Under the pieces are notes generated by a model. That model made no database searches and was not told where the DNA came from. It worked only from the letters and a program-made list of their open reading frames with translations. Shown here piece by piece: positions 35,585-43,784 of a DNA stretch of 64,000 bases. The stretch is from Sphingopyxis macrogoltabida (GTDB lineage: Bacteria > Pseudomonadota > Alphaproteobacteria > Sphingomonadales > Sphingomonadaceae). Numbering within the stretch: the stretch's first letter is position 1; the number at the start of each line of letters is the position of its first letter. The stretch covers positions 1,116,501 to 1,180,500 of the forward strand of contig NZ_CP009429.1 of assembly GCF_001314325.1 (NCBI RefSeq), read 5' to 3'. The position numbers and the translations under genes are program-made.

Positions 35585-36097
35585 ATGAAATCCCCTCTTG
35601 CGGCGCCGCTGTGCGCCTTGCTTCTGCTTGCCGGCTGTTCGGGCGAACCCCAGTCCGAAGCGAAGACTCCCCCCGCCAAGACCGAAACCGCCGAGAAGAA
35701 GCTGCCCGACACCGGCGGCGATACGCCGATCGAGCTGAAGGCGATCGGCAAGGGCGAGCTGCTCGCGCTCAAGGGTGAACTCGGTTGCAGCTTCACCGTC
35801 AAGGGACAGGATGGCGCGGCGCTGGTCGCCAAGGCCGACGTCGGCGCCGACGCCCTGACCGAAGGTGCGGTGAAGATCGGCGATCGCGTTCAGCGCGTTG
35901 CGGGCTCGGGCGGTTTCGGCGCGCTCGAAAAGGGCATGGAATTGTCCGGCCCCGGCCTGAAGCTGGCCATCGAGCGGACGTCGGAAACCTCGAAGAAGAC
36001 CGGCAACGAGCAGACCGTCTACCCGGCCAAGCTGGTCGCCAGCCGCACCTACGGCGGCGAGCAGAGCTTCGACGGCGAGTGGGCCTGCGGCGCCTGA
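35585..36097 (+). CDS. Small lipoprotein, hypothetical
   Basis: A 170-residue protein with a lipoprotein signal peptide: hydrophobic LCALLLLAGC with Cys as the lipidation residue. The mature part starts with a charged linker rich in Lys, Glu, Thr and Pro, then a beta-rich domain with KGELLALKGELGCSFTVKG. Two further cysteines (in GCSF and the final WACGA) could form a disulfide. No named family was recognised. AAAGGAGA precedes the ATG. It stands alone between mutL and phoD. Confidence 0.75.
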   Translation: MKSPLAAPLCALLLLAGCSGEPQSEAKTPPAKTETAEKKLPDTGGDTPIELKAIGKGELLALKGELGCSFTVKGQDGAALVAKADVGADALTEGAVKIGDRVQRVAGSGGFGALEKGMELSGPGLKLAIERTSETSKKTGNEQTVYPAKLVASRTYGGEQSFDGEWACGA

Positions 36098-36118
36098 CGC
36101 CGCCGGATCACGCCGGGG

Positions 36119-37687
36119 TCACGCCATCGTGATCCCGGCGAGGCCATTCTCGACCACTGCCGTCGCGCGCTTCGACAGCGTGTTGACCGGGGTCGTCACC
36201 TTGTCGACGACCATGAAGTGCGTCTGCCAGGCCGCGCGGCCGACCTCGCAGACCATATAGCCGCGCTGGTCGTTGGCGAATTTGAGTTCGGGGTTGAGCG
36301 CGAGCCATTCGTCGCTGCCCTTGCGCTTGTCGCTGCCGTCGCCGCCGCTCGAAATCGAGGTGCCGACGAATTCGCCGCCGACGACCCGGTCCCTGTGGAT
36401 CAGGTCACCGCAGAAATTCTGATGCTCGTCGCCGGTCAGCACGACGACATTCTTTAGCCCGCCCATGCGCGCCAGCATCCGCTCGCGCGGCGCTTCGTAA
36501 CCCGCCCAGCTATCGAGGTTCAGGATTTTCGCGGGTTCGGCCGGATCGCGGCGGCGGTCGAGCGACATCATCGTCACCTGCTGCGCCAGCGCATTCCACG
36601 TCGCGCCGCCCGCGCCGAGGTTGCGGTTCAGCCAGTCTTCCTGTGCCTTGCCGAGCACCGCGGCATTTTTGTCATAGACGCCGGGGCAGGCGGGTTTGAA
36701 CCCGTCGTCGCACGGCTGGTCGCTGCGATATTGCCGCGTGTCGAGCAGTTGCATCGCCATCAGGTCGCCGTAACGAAGCTCGCGGTTCAGCGCGACCATG
36801 CCGCCGCGCGGCAACAGCGCGCGGCGCACCGGCATATGTTCGTACCACGCCTGCATCGCCGCCTGCTTCTTCAGCATGAAGACGTCGGGCGGCGGTGCGT
36901 CGGGATCGTTGGTGTCGAGGCCGAGCTTCCAGTTGTCGATGTCCGAAACCCAGTCGTTGCGGATTTCATGATCGTCGAAACTCGACAGGAAGGCATGGGT
37001 GCAGCGCGCCGCCTGCAGGTCCATGTCGCCGAGCTGCTGCGCATAGGCGAGCCGGTAGTCGCCGAGGTCGACGAGATTACGGAACGCATGCGTGCGCACC
37101 GGACGGCTCGGCAGGCCGTCGCTGAACAGATAGTCCTGGCTATATTCGTAGATGAAGTCGCCATAATGATAGACGAAGGCGAGATCTTCGCGCGCAAGGT
37201 GGCGATAGGCGCCGAAAAATCCGCTTTCGAAATGCTGGCAACCGCAGACGCCGAACTTCAGCGCCTCGACGGGTGCGCCGACACGCGGCAGGGTACGCGC
37301 ACGGCCGCGCAGGCTGCGTTCGCCGCCGGCGGTGAAGCGGTAATAATAGGGCCTGTCGGGCTGCAGTCCGGCGACCTCGACATGGACGCTGTGACCGAGT
37401 TCGGGCCGCGCCAGTTCGGTGCCCTTCGCGACGATCTCGCGAAAGCCGCTATCGTTCGCAACCTCCCAGTCGACGGGCACCGGCGCGAGCGGCATGCCGC
37501 CGTGCGGCGCCATCGGTTCGGGCGCGAGGCGGGTCCAGATGACGAAACCGTCGCTCACCGGATCGCCCGCCGCGACGCCGAGGCTGAACGGGAACTCGCG
37601 GAACAGGCCGCCCTCGGCACGGAGGATCGCGGGAGCGGCAAGCCCCGCGAGCGTCGCAGAGGCAAGGAAGTGGCGGCGGCTGACCAT
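36119..37687 (-). CDS. phoD: PhoD-like alkaline phosphatase / phosphodiesterase
   Basis: A 522-residue PhoD-family enzyme exported by the Tat system (SRRHFLASATLAGLAAPAIL signal). Residues 35-125 form the N-terminal beta domain (FSLGVAAGDPVSDGFVIWTR), followed by the metallophosphatase domain with GVCGCQHFESGFF, FVYHYGDFIYEY, SFDDHEIRNDW and LTGDEHQNF, which carry the Asp, Asn and His metal ligands. PhoD enzymes release phosphate from mono- and diesters in the periplasm, using Fe and Ca. A PhoX-type phosphatase is encoded at 43785-45659. Confidence 0.94.
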   Translation of the reverse strand: MVSRRHFLASATLAGLAAPAILRAEGGLFREFPFSLGVAAGDPVSDGFVIWTRLAPEPMAPHGGMPLAPVPVDWEVANDSGFREIVAKGTELARPELGHSVHVEVAGLQPDRPYYYRFTAGGERSLRGRARTLPRVGAPVEALKFGVCGCQHFESGFFGAYRHLAREDLAFVYHYGDFIYEYSQDYLFSDGLPSRPVRTHAFRNLVDLGDYRLAYAQQLGDMDLQAARCTHAFLSSFDDHEIRNDWVSDIDNWKLGLDTNDPDAPPPDVFMLKKQAAMQAWYEHMPVRRALLPRGGMVALNRELRYGDLMAMQLLDTRQYRSDQPCDDGFKPACPGVYDKNAAVLGKAQEDWLNRNLGAGGATWNALAQQVTMMSLDRRRDPAEPAKILNLDSWAGYEAPRERMLARMGGLKNVVVLTGDEHQNFCGDLIHRDRVVGGEFVGTSISSGGDGSDKRKGSDEWLALNPELKFANDQRGYMVCEVGRAAWQTHFMVVDKVTTPVNTLSKRATAVVENGLAGITMA

Positions 37688-37754
37688 GGCGGCTCCGTGG
37701 AGATGCGAATCGATGGCTTTCGCTAGACGAGCCGAAAGTTACATCAATGCGTCG

Positions 37755-38792
37755 TCAGAACCAGAAACGAATGCCCGCAACAAACGCCGGGCGCGATACG
37801 TTGTCGCCTGCCGCGCGCGCCAGCCGCGCCGTCTTGCCGAGCTTGCGCTCCCACGCGAAGCCGACATAGGGTGCGAATTCGCGGGCGATTTCGTAGCGCA
37901 GCCGGACGCCGAGCTCGACGTTCGAAAAGCCGCCGCCGATGCCGCGCTCGGCGACATCCTGAAACGCCGCCTCGACTTCGGCCATCGGTTGCACGATCAG
38001 CCGCTGGGTGATGCGCTGGTCATAGCTGCCCTCAAGGCGCGCGGTGACGTCGCCCTTGTCGGACAGGAACAGCGCGCCTTCGACGTCGAACCAATAGGGT
38101 GCGAGGCCTTCGAAGCCGAGCACGGCGTGCGTCGGCGACGGGCCCGGGCCGAAATCCTGCCGCACCCCGGCCTGCACATCGAAATAGGGCCCGACCGCAT
38201 GGCTCCACAGCGCCTGAACCTCGGCGTCTTCCAGCCGGCCGCCGAAATCGCCTTCGCCTTCGGATTTGATCGCCAGCTTGTCGATATCGCCGCCGAAGCG
38301 CGCTTCGGCATCCCAGACATAGCTGTCGCCGCCCTTGCCGATGCGCGCTTCGGCCATGTCGACCATGACCTGCGAAATCGTGCTGCCGCCATGTTCGGCA
38401 TAAAGCCGCGCGCGCGCGGCCGCCATGGCGTCGGCGCCGAAGATTGCATCTGCGGCGCCGACGCGCGGCGCGGGCGGGGGAGGGGCGTTACCCGCGCCGG
38501 GGGTGGGGGGTGTTTCGGGGAGCGTGCAATGACCCATCGCAGCATGTTCCGCGGTGCAGGCGGGCGGGGGCGGCGCAGGCTCCGGCATCGTACAATGCCC
38601 CATCGCCGCATGTTCGGGCGTGCAGGAAGGCGTTGGCGGCGGGGGCGGTGGCGGCGGCGCCTTGGGCTCGGGCAGGGTGCAATGCCCCATCGCGGCGTGC
38701 TCGGGCGAACAGGCGGGCGCGGCAGGTTCGGGCGCCGGCATCTCGTGATGCTGGTGCTGCGCGGCAAGGAGGAGCAGGGCGAGCAGGCTCAT
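37755..38792 (-). CDS. copB: Copper resistance protein CopB with triple metal-binding repeat
   Basis: A 345-residue outer-membrane CopB. After a signal peptide and AAQHQHHEMP come three near-identical repeats of the form C-x-EHAAMGHCT-x-PE separated by proline runs (about residues 28-100), giving paired Cys, His and Met ligands in each. The C-terminal part (about 120-345) is the CopB beta-barrel ending RFWF. The start is the ATG at 38792, overlapping the copA stop by 4 bp; the longer open frame upstream is antisense noise within copA. It probably binds or exports Cu(I) at the outer membrane. Confidence 0.92.
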   Translation of the reverse strand: MSLLALLLLAAQHQHHEMPAPEPAAPACSPEHAAMGHCTLPEPKAPPPPPPPPTPSCTPEHAAMGHCTMPEPAPPPPACTAEHAAMGHCTLPETPPTPGAGNAPPPPAPRVGAADAIFGADAMAAARARLYAEHGGSTISQVMVDMAEARIGKGGDSYVWDAEARFGGDIDKLAIKSEGEGDFGGRLEDAEVQALWSHAVGPYFDVQAGVRQDFGPGPSPTHAVLGFEGLAPYWFDVEGALFLSDKGDVTARLEGSYDQRITQRLIVQPMAEVEAAFQDVAERGIGGGFSNVELGVRLRYEIAREFAPYVGFAWERKLGKTARLARAAGDNVSRPAFVAGIRFWF

Positions 38793-40474
38793 GCCGCTTC
38801 CCCCGCCGGCCGGACCGTCACCACCTGCATCATCCCGGCGTGCATGTGGTAGAGCAGGTGACAGTGGAATGCCCAGTCGCCCGGCGCATCGGCGGTGAGG
38901 TCGAACGTCACCTTGCCGCCCGGCTGGACGTTGACGGTATGTTTGCGCGGCGCATGGTCGCCCTTGCCGGTCACCAGTTCGAAGAAATGACCGTGCAGGT
39001 GGATGGGATGCGTCATCATCGTGTCGTTGACCAATGTCACGCGGACGCGTTCGCCCTCGGTAAAGGGGATCGGCGCCTTGACCTCGTTCATCTTCACCCC
39101 GTCGAACGCCCACATATAGCGCTCCATATTGCCGGTGAGGTGAATCTGCAGCTGCCGCGACGGCGTGCGCGTGTCGGGATTGCGGTCGAGCGCGACGAGG
39201 TCGCGATAGGTGAGCACGTCGGGTTCGCCGTCCAGGCCCTGTCCGGGATCGCCGGTGCGGTCGACGGGCATCGGCGAGATGCTCTGCACGGTCGGGGTGT
39301 CCTTGACCGCGGGGGCAAGGCTCATATCGCGCATGCTGTGCTTCATGGTTTCCCCGCCATGGCCCATCGCGCCATGATCCATGCCGCCCATCCCCATGTC
39401 CTGCATCGTCGCGAGCGGGCGCTGGCGCAGCGGCGGAACCGGCGCAGTCATCCCGGCGCGCGGTGCCAAGGTCGCGCGCGCCATGCCCGAGCGGTCGGAG
39501 CTTTCGGCGATCAGCGAATACGCCCCGTCGCCCGGCGTGACGACGACGTCATAGGTTTCGGCGACCGCGATCTGGAACTCGCCGACCTCGACCGGCCGTA
39601 CATTGAGCCCGTCGGCCTGCACGACCTCCATCTTCAGCCCCGGGATACGGACGTTGAAGGTCGTCATCGCCGAGGCGTTGATGATCCGCAGCCGCACGCG
39701 CTCGCCGGGCCGGAACAGTCCGGTCCAGTTGTCATCGGGGCCGAGGCCGTTGACCAGATAGGTGTAGGCGGCGCCGGTGACATCGCTGATGTCGGTCGGG
39801 TCCATCCGCATCGCACCCCACGCCATGCGGTCCTTCAGCGGCTGGTCCTTGCCCGCGAGCAGCCCGGCCAGCGTCTGCTTTTGATGGTTGAAATAACCGC
39901 CCATCTGCTTGAGCTTCTTGAAGATGACGTGCGGATGAAGCGGGCTGTGATCCGACAGGACGATTACATGCTCGCGGTCGTAAGCGACCGGGTCGGTACC
40001 TGCGGGATCGATGACCAGCGGGCCGTAATGGCCCATCTGTTCCTGCAACCCCGAATGGCTGTGGTACCAATAGGTGCCCGACTGTTTGACCGGGAATTCG
40101 TAAGTGAAGGTCGCGCCCGGTGCGATGCCGGGGAAGCTGATGCCGGGGACGCCGTCCATGTGAAAGGGCAGGATCAGCCCGTGCCAGTGGATCGAGCTGT
40201 CTTCATCGGGCAGCGCGTTGGTGACGTGGATGCGCGCATCCGTGCCTTCCTTCAGCCGCACGAGCGGGCCGGGAATCGTGCCGTTGATCCCGATCGCATG
40301 GCTCGTCTTGCCGTCGACGGTCAGCATGCGGTGCGCGATCTTGAGGTGGATGTCGCTGCCGCCGACGGTCGGGAGGCCCGACGATATCGGCTGCGCCCAG
40401 GCGGGAAGCCACGGCACGAGCGCCGCGGCGCCGCCCGCGGCGAGGAGCGACCGCCGGTCGATAACCACGCTCAC
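38789..40474 (-). CDS. copA: Multicopper oxidase CopA
   Basis: A 561-residue periplasmic multicopper oxidase. Tat signal DRRSLLAAGGAAALVPWL. All four copper-site motifs are present: HWHGLILPFHMDG, WYHSHSGLQEQMG, HPIHLHGHFFEL and HCHLLYHMHAGMM. A methionine/histidine-rich loop (MQDMGMGGMDHGAMGHGG, about residues 370-395) is typical of CopA and helps capture Cu(I). The start is the GTG at 40474, overlapping the upstream stop (GTGA); the open frame continues far upstream but only by chance. It oxidises Cu(I) to the less toxic Cu(II). Confidence 0.95.
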   Translation of the reverse strand: MSVVIDRRSLLAAGGAAALVPWLPAWAQPISSGLPTVGGSDIHLKIAHRMLTVDGKTSHAIGINGTIPGPLVRLKEGTDARIHVTNALPDEDSSIHWHGLILPFHMDGVPGISFPGIAPGATFTYEFPVKQSGTYWYHSHSGLQEQMGHYGPLVIDPAGTDPVAYDREHVIVLSDHSPLHPHVIFKKLKQMGGYFNHQKQTLAGLLAGKDQPLKDRMAWGAMRMDPTDISDVTGAAYTYLVNGLGPDDNWTGLFRPGERVRLRIINASAMTTFNVRIPGLKMEVVQADGLNVRPVEVGEFQIAVAETYDVVVTPGDGAYSLIAESSDRSGMARATLAPRAGMTAPVPPLRQRPLATMQDMGMGGMDHGAMGHGGETMKHSMRDMSLAPAVKDTPTVQSISPMPVDRTGDPGQGLDGEPDVLTYRDLVALDRNPDTRTPSRQLQIHLTGNMERYMWAFDGVKMNEVKAPIPFTEGERVRVTLVNDTMMTHPIHLHGHFFELVTGKGDHAPRKHTVNVQPGGKVTFDLTADAPGDWAFHCHLLYHMHAGMMQVVTVRPAGEAA

Positions 40475-41208
40475 ATCATCCTCCCGAGCATCCACAGCGC
40501 CATCGCGATCATCATCACATTCTCGGTCAGCGACACGAAACCCAGCGGCACCTTGCTGCTGCCGCCGACGCACGCGCATTTGATGTCGCGCTTGTCGATA
40601 TAGACCGCCTTGAACACCGATACGGCGCCGATGCCGCCGATGAACAGCGCGACCGGGATCGACAGCCAGGGCAGCGCATGCGCGGTCATCAGCACGCCGG
40701 CAAGACCTTCGGCAAAGGGATAGATGCTCGCATAGGGCACCCAGCGCCGCGCGAGCAGGTCGTAATTGAGGAACATCGTTGCGAACCTGTCGACGTCCTG
40801 CAGCTTGAGCAGCGCGAGCACGACCATGCTGAACGAGATAAACCATTCGGCGGCGCGGATGGTCAGGACATGTCCCTCGACCGCGAAGCTCGCGGCGGAC
40901 GCCATCAGTGCGGTCATCGCGAACAATGCGATCACGGGCGTGTAGCTGGTGGCGTCGGGGTCGGCGACCTTCAGCCCGAAATGGCGGCGCAAATCGTCGT
41001 GGCCGCCGATGCGCGCCCCGTCGATGAAGGTCTGCGGCGTCGTCCTGACGCCATGCTCGGCCTTGAACGCGTCGGTCTCTTCGCGGGTGGTCAGCCAGCG
41101 GTCGTCGACCGCGAAACCGCCGCTTTCGAGGAGGTGTTTCGACTTCAAGCCATAGGGGCAGATATGGCCGGGCATGACCATGCGATAGAGTGTTGCCTGT
41201 TTCGTCAT
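40471..41208 (-). CDS. Glutaredoxin-MauE/DoxX fusion membrane protein
   Basis: A fusion of about 245 residues. The first 85 residues are a glutaredoxin domain with the redox motif C-P-Y-G (GHICPYGLKSKHLLES) and RTTPQTFIDG. The rest has four or five membrane helices of the MauE/DoxX type and carries a C-A-C pair (IKCACVGGSSKVP) in the last loop. An ATG at 41217 overlaps the -10 element, so the start at 41208, or the ATG at 41181, is more likely. As first gene of the copper operon it may supply electrons for thiol repair or Cu(I) handling at the membrane. Confidence 0.82.
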   Translation of the reverse strand: MTKQATLYRMVMPGHICPYGLKSKHLLESGGFAVDDRWLTTREETDAFKAEHGVRTTPQTFIDGARIGGHDDLRRHFGLKVADPDATSYTPVIALFAMTALMASAASFAVEGHVLTIRAAEWFISFSMVVLALLKLQDVDRFATMFLNYDLLARRWVPYASIYPFAEGLAGVLMTAHALPWLSIPVALFIGGIGAVSVFKAVYIDKRDIKCACVGGSSKVPLGFVSLTENVMMIAMALWMLGRMM

Positions 41209-41214
41209 CCACCC

Positions 41215-41246
41215 CATATAGCTTCCGTACCATGGTACGGAGTCAA
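41215..41246 (-). promoter_or_regulatory. MerR-type promoter with palindromic operator
   Basis: On the minus strand a -35 TTGACT (41241-41246) and a -10 CTATAT (41216-41221) are 19 bp apart, longer than normal. The spacer holds the perfect 16-bp palindrome CCGTACCATGGTACGG (41225-41240). This is the classic layout that MerR-family activators twist to allow transcription, here of the copper operon. Confidence 0.9.
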
Positions 41247-41249
41247 GCG

Positions 41250-41651
41250 ATGCAATTTACGATCGGCAAATTGGCGCAGGCCGGCGATGTCGGCGTCGAG
41301 ACCGTCCGCTATTACCAGCGCCGCGGCCTGCTCGACACGCCGGCGCGCAGCGGCGGCGACGGCTGGGGCGGCGGGGTTCGCCGTTATGGCGACGACGACC
41401 TGCGCCGCCTGAAATTCATTCGCGCGGCGCAGGCGTCGGGATTCACGCTCGACGAGATTTCCGAACTGCTGGCGCTCGAAGCGAGCGACGATCGCGCCCG
41501 CGTGCGCAGCCTCGCGCGCCAGCGGATCGACGCGCTCGACGCCAAGATCGCCCAGATGACCGAAACCCGCGCCGCGCTCGCGCGCCTCGCCGACCAATGT
41601 GCGGCGAGCGAGAAGGGGCCGTGCCCGATCCTGGCGGCGTTCGAGCCGTGA
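41250..41651 (+). CDS. MerR-family metal-responsive regulator
   Basis: A 133-residue MerR protein: winged HTH (FTIGKLAQAGDVGVETVRYY, then GVRRYGDDDLRRLKFIRAAQ), a long dimerisation helix, and a C-terminal metal loop with two cysteines (DQCAASEKGPCPILAAF). The CPILAAF ending resembles MerR/CueR-type thiol sensors. The start at 41250 is 10 bp from the operator, so it should repress itself. It probably senses Cu(I) and activates the divergent glutaredoxin-copA-copB operon; a broader thiophilic metal response is possible. Confidence 0.92.
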   Translation: MQFTIGKLAQAGDVGVETVRYYQRRGLLDTPARSGGDGWGGGVRRYGDDDLRRLKFIRAAQASGFTLDEISELLALEASDDRARVRSLARQRIDALDAKIAQMTETRAALARLADQCAASEKGPCPILAAFEP

Positions 41652-41701
41652 TATTTGGGCATCCGAAGGGACGGTTCCGGCCGGTAGTTGCCATTCCTTA
41701 C

Positions 41702-41784
41702 TTCGTCATCCCCGCGAAAGCGGGGACCCAGGGCGTGCGTCAGCTTACCCCACACTGGGTCCCCGCTTTCGCGGGGATGACGAA
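41702..41784. repeat. Palindromic intergenic repeat with perfect 30-bp arms
   Basis: Two exactly complementary 30-bp arms (41702-41731 and 41755-41784) flank a 23-bp loop. The arms start TTCGTCATCCCCGCGAAAGC. Related copies occur at 54965-55042 and 58067-58144. A further short piece ending AATGACGAA follows at about 41815-41841. This is a REP-like family, probably also acting as a bidirectional terminator. Confidence 0.93.
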
Positions 41785-41847
41785 GATTGGAGATGGCTGC
41801 TCTCCATCCCCAAAGCCGTCGCTGCGCTCCTCGCAATGACGAATTTA

Positions 41848-42945
41848 TCAACTATGCAGGAAGTGCATCACGTCGCCGTCGTGGACGACATAGGCCTTGC
41901 CCTCGGCGCGTAGCTTGCCCGCCTCACGTGCCCGCGCTTCGCCGCCCAGCGTGACATAATCGTCATAGGCGATCGTCTCGGCGCGGATGAAGCCCTTCTG
42001 GAAATCGCTGTGGATTTCGCCCGCCGCCTCGGGCGCGGTGGCGCCGGTGTGGACGGTCCACGCGCGCGCTTCCTGCGGGCCGACGGTGAAGAAGGTGATC
42101 AGGTGGAGCAGTTCGTAGCCGGCGCGGATGACGCGGGCGAGACCGGTTTCGCTGAGCCCCATTTCGGAAAGGAATTCCATCCGGTCGGCCATGTCCATCG
42201 TCACCAGCTCGCTTTCGATCGCGGCTGAAACGACGACGGCCTGCGCACCCTCGCTTGCCGCCTTGGCGAACACCTTCTCCGAAAAGGCGTTGCCGTTCGC
42301 GGCGCTGCCCTCGTCGACGTTGCAGACATAGAGGACGGGCTTCGAGGTCAGCAGTTGCGCGGTGCGCAGGACGCGGGCTTCCTCGACATCCTTCGGTTCG
42401 ACGAGCCGCGCGGGCTTGCCCTCGCGGAGCAGGTCGAGCGCCTGACCGAGCACCGAGGCGGCGATCTTCGCTTCCTTGTCGCCCTGCGCCGCCTTTTTGG
42501 CGAAGGCGGGAACGCGCTTCTCGAGGCTTTCGAGGTCGGCGAGCAACAGCTCGGTCTCGACCGTCTCGGCGTCGGCGACCGGGTCGACCTTGTTCTCGAC
42601 ATGCTGGATGTCGTCATCCTCGAAACAGCGCAGCACATGGACGATCGCATCGACCTCGCGGATGTTGCCGAGGAACTGGTTGCCGAGCCCTTCGCCCTTC
42701 GACGCGCCGCGGACGAGCCCGGCGATGTCGACAAAGGCAAGCTGCGTCGCGATGATCTTCTTGCTGCTCGCGATCGCCGCCAGTTTTTCGAGGCGCGCGT
42801 CGGGCACTGCGACATTGCCGATATTCGGTTCGATCGTGCAGAAAGGATAGTTGGCAGCCTGCGCCGCCGCCGTTTCGGTCAGCGCGTTGAACAGGGTGGA
42901 CTTGCCGACATTGGGCAGCCCGACGATCCCGCATTTGAAACCCAT
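41848..42945 (-). CDS. ychF: Redox-regulated ATPase/GTPase YchF
   Basis: A 365-residue Obg-type P-loop protein. G1 is GLPNVGKSTLFNAL, switch and G3 are DIAGLVRGASKGEGLGNQFL, and NVDE replaces the usual NKxD, explaining the ATP preference of YchF. The C-terminal TGS-like domain holds FFTVGPQEARAWTV and AYDDYVTLGG. The start at 42945 is favoured over 42966 because GGAG lies just upstream and homology begins MGFKCGIVG. It binds ribosomes and affects stress responses. Confidence 0.97.
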   Translation of the reverse strand: MGFKCGIVGLPNVGKSTLFNALTETAAAQAANYPFCTIEPNIGNVAVPDARLEKLAAIASSKKIIATQLAFVDIAGLVRGASKGEGLGNQFLGNIREVDAIVHVLRCFEDDDIQHVENKVDPVADAETVETELLLADLESLEKRVPAFAKKAAQGDKEAKIAASVLGQALDLLREGKPARLVEPKDVEEARVLRTAQLLTSKPVLYVCNVDEGSAANGNAFSEKVFAKAASEGAQAVVVSAAIESELVTMDMADRMEFLSEMGLSETGLARVIRAGYELLHLITFFTVGPQEARAWTVHTGATAPEAAGEIHSDFQKGFIRAETIAYDDYVTLGGEARAREAGKLRAEGKAYVVHDGDVMHFLHS

Positions 42946-43071
42946 AAAAACTCCGTAGATCGGCAAGAGGCCGGTGTTGCAGCGCCCCTAGCGCCAAGTG
43001 CGCCCCGGCGCCAGCCTTCCGCGCTCAATATGGTTGTGGCGCGTTCAGCCTCGCGCCTTTATCGCCATAGC

Positions 43072-43737
43072 ATGATCAGATCGTCCCGATGGATCGCCGC
43101 GGCGCTGCTGCTGGCGCTCGGCGCGGCCGGCGCCGCGGCCGCACCCAGCCGTTTCGAGGACGACGTGCTCGCCGAACTCAACTATTTTCGCGAGGATCCC
43201 GCGGGCTATGCCGACGTCCTGCGCAGCTATCGCCCGCGCTTCGACGGCAAGATATTGATCGCTGAAGAAGGCGGCGAGATCGACATCATGACCAACGAAG
43301 GTGTGGCGGCGGTCGACGAGGCGATCCGCGACCTTCGCCACCAGAAGCCCTTGCCGCGGCTCGCGCAGAGCGACCTGCTCGCGCGCGCTGCTGCCAGCCA
43401 TGTCGCCGACCAGTCGCGGTCGGGCGCGGTCGGCCATTATACAAAGGGGCGCGGTCCGGGCGAACGGATGAAGGCGCTCGGCGGCGGGCCCTATGTCAAC
43501 GAGGTGATCACCTATGGCCACCACAGTCCCGAAGGCGTGATCCAGCAATTGCTGATCGACGACGGGGTACCCGATCGCGGCCATCGCCACAGCCTGCTCC
43601 GGCCGACGCATCGTTATGCCGGCATCGCGTGCGGCCGGCACCCGGTGCACCGGACGATGTGCGTGACCCTGATGTCGCAGACGCTTGACGGATCGGCCCC
43701 GCCGCCGCCGAAAAGGCCTGCGGCGAAAGCCGAATAA
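43072..43737 (+). CDS. Secreted CAP (SCP/PR1)-domain protein
   Basis: A 221-residue exported protein with a clear signal peptide (WIAAALLLALGAAGAAAAP). The CAP domain starts VLAELNYFREDPAGYADVL and includes SHVADQSRSGAVGHYT and DRGHRHSLLRPTHRYAGIAC, with the histidines of the CAP cavity. Function in bacteria is unknown; candidates are lipid binding or proteolysis. The ATG at 43072 is chosen because the signal peptide begins there; the much longer open frame upstream is antisense to ychF. Confidence 0.88.
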   Translation: MIRSSRWIAAALLLALGAAGAAAAPSRFEDDVLAELNYFREDPAGYADVLRSYRPRFDGKILIAEEGGEIDIMTNEGVAAVDEAIRDLRHQKPLPRLAQSDLLARAAASHVADQSRSGAVGHYTKGRGPGERMKALGGGPYVNEVITYGHHSPEGVIQQLLIDDGVPDRGHRHSLLRPTHRYAGIACGRHPVHRTMCVTLMSQTLDGSAPPPPKRPAAKAE

Positions 43738-43746
43738 GCGAAGGAT

Positions 43747-43777
43747 GGGGCCGGCCTCGCGATGCGAAGCCGGCCCC
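43747..43777. terminator. Bidirectional hairpin between CAP and phoX genes
   Basis: Perfect 9-bp arms GGGGCCGGC (43747-43755) and GCCGGCCCC (43769-43777), extended inside by TCGC/GCGA, lie between the 3' ends of two convergent genes. There is no T-run, so it is a weak intrinsic terminator or mRNA-end protector. Confidence 0.65.
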
Positions 43778-43784
43778 GGTCCGG

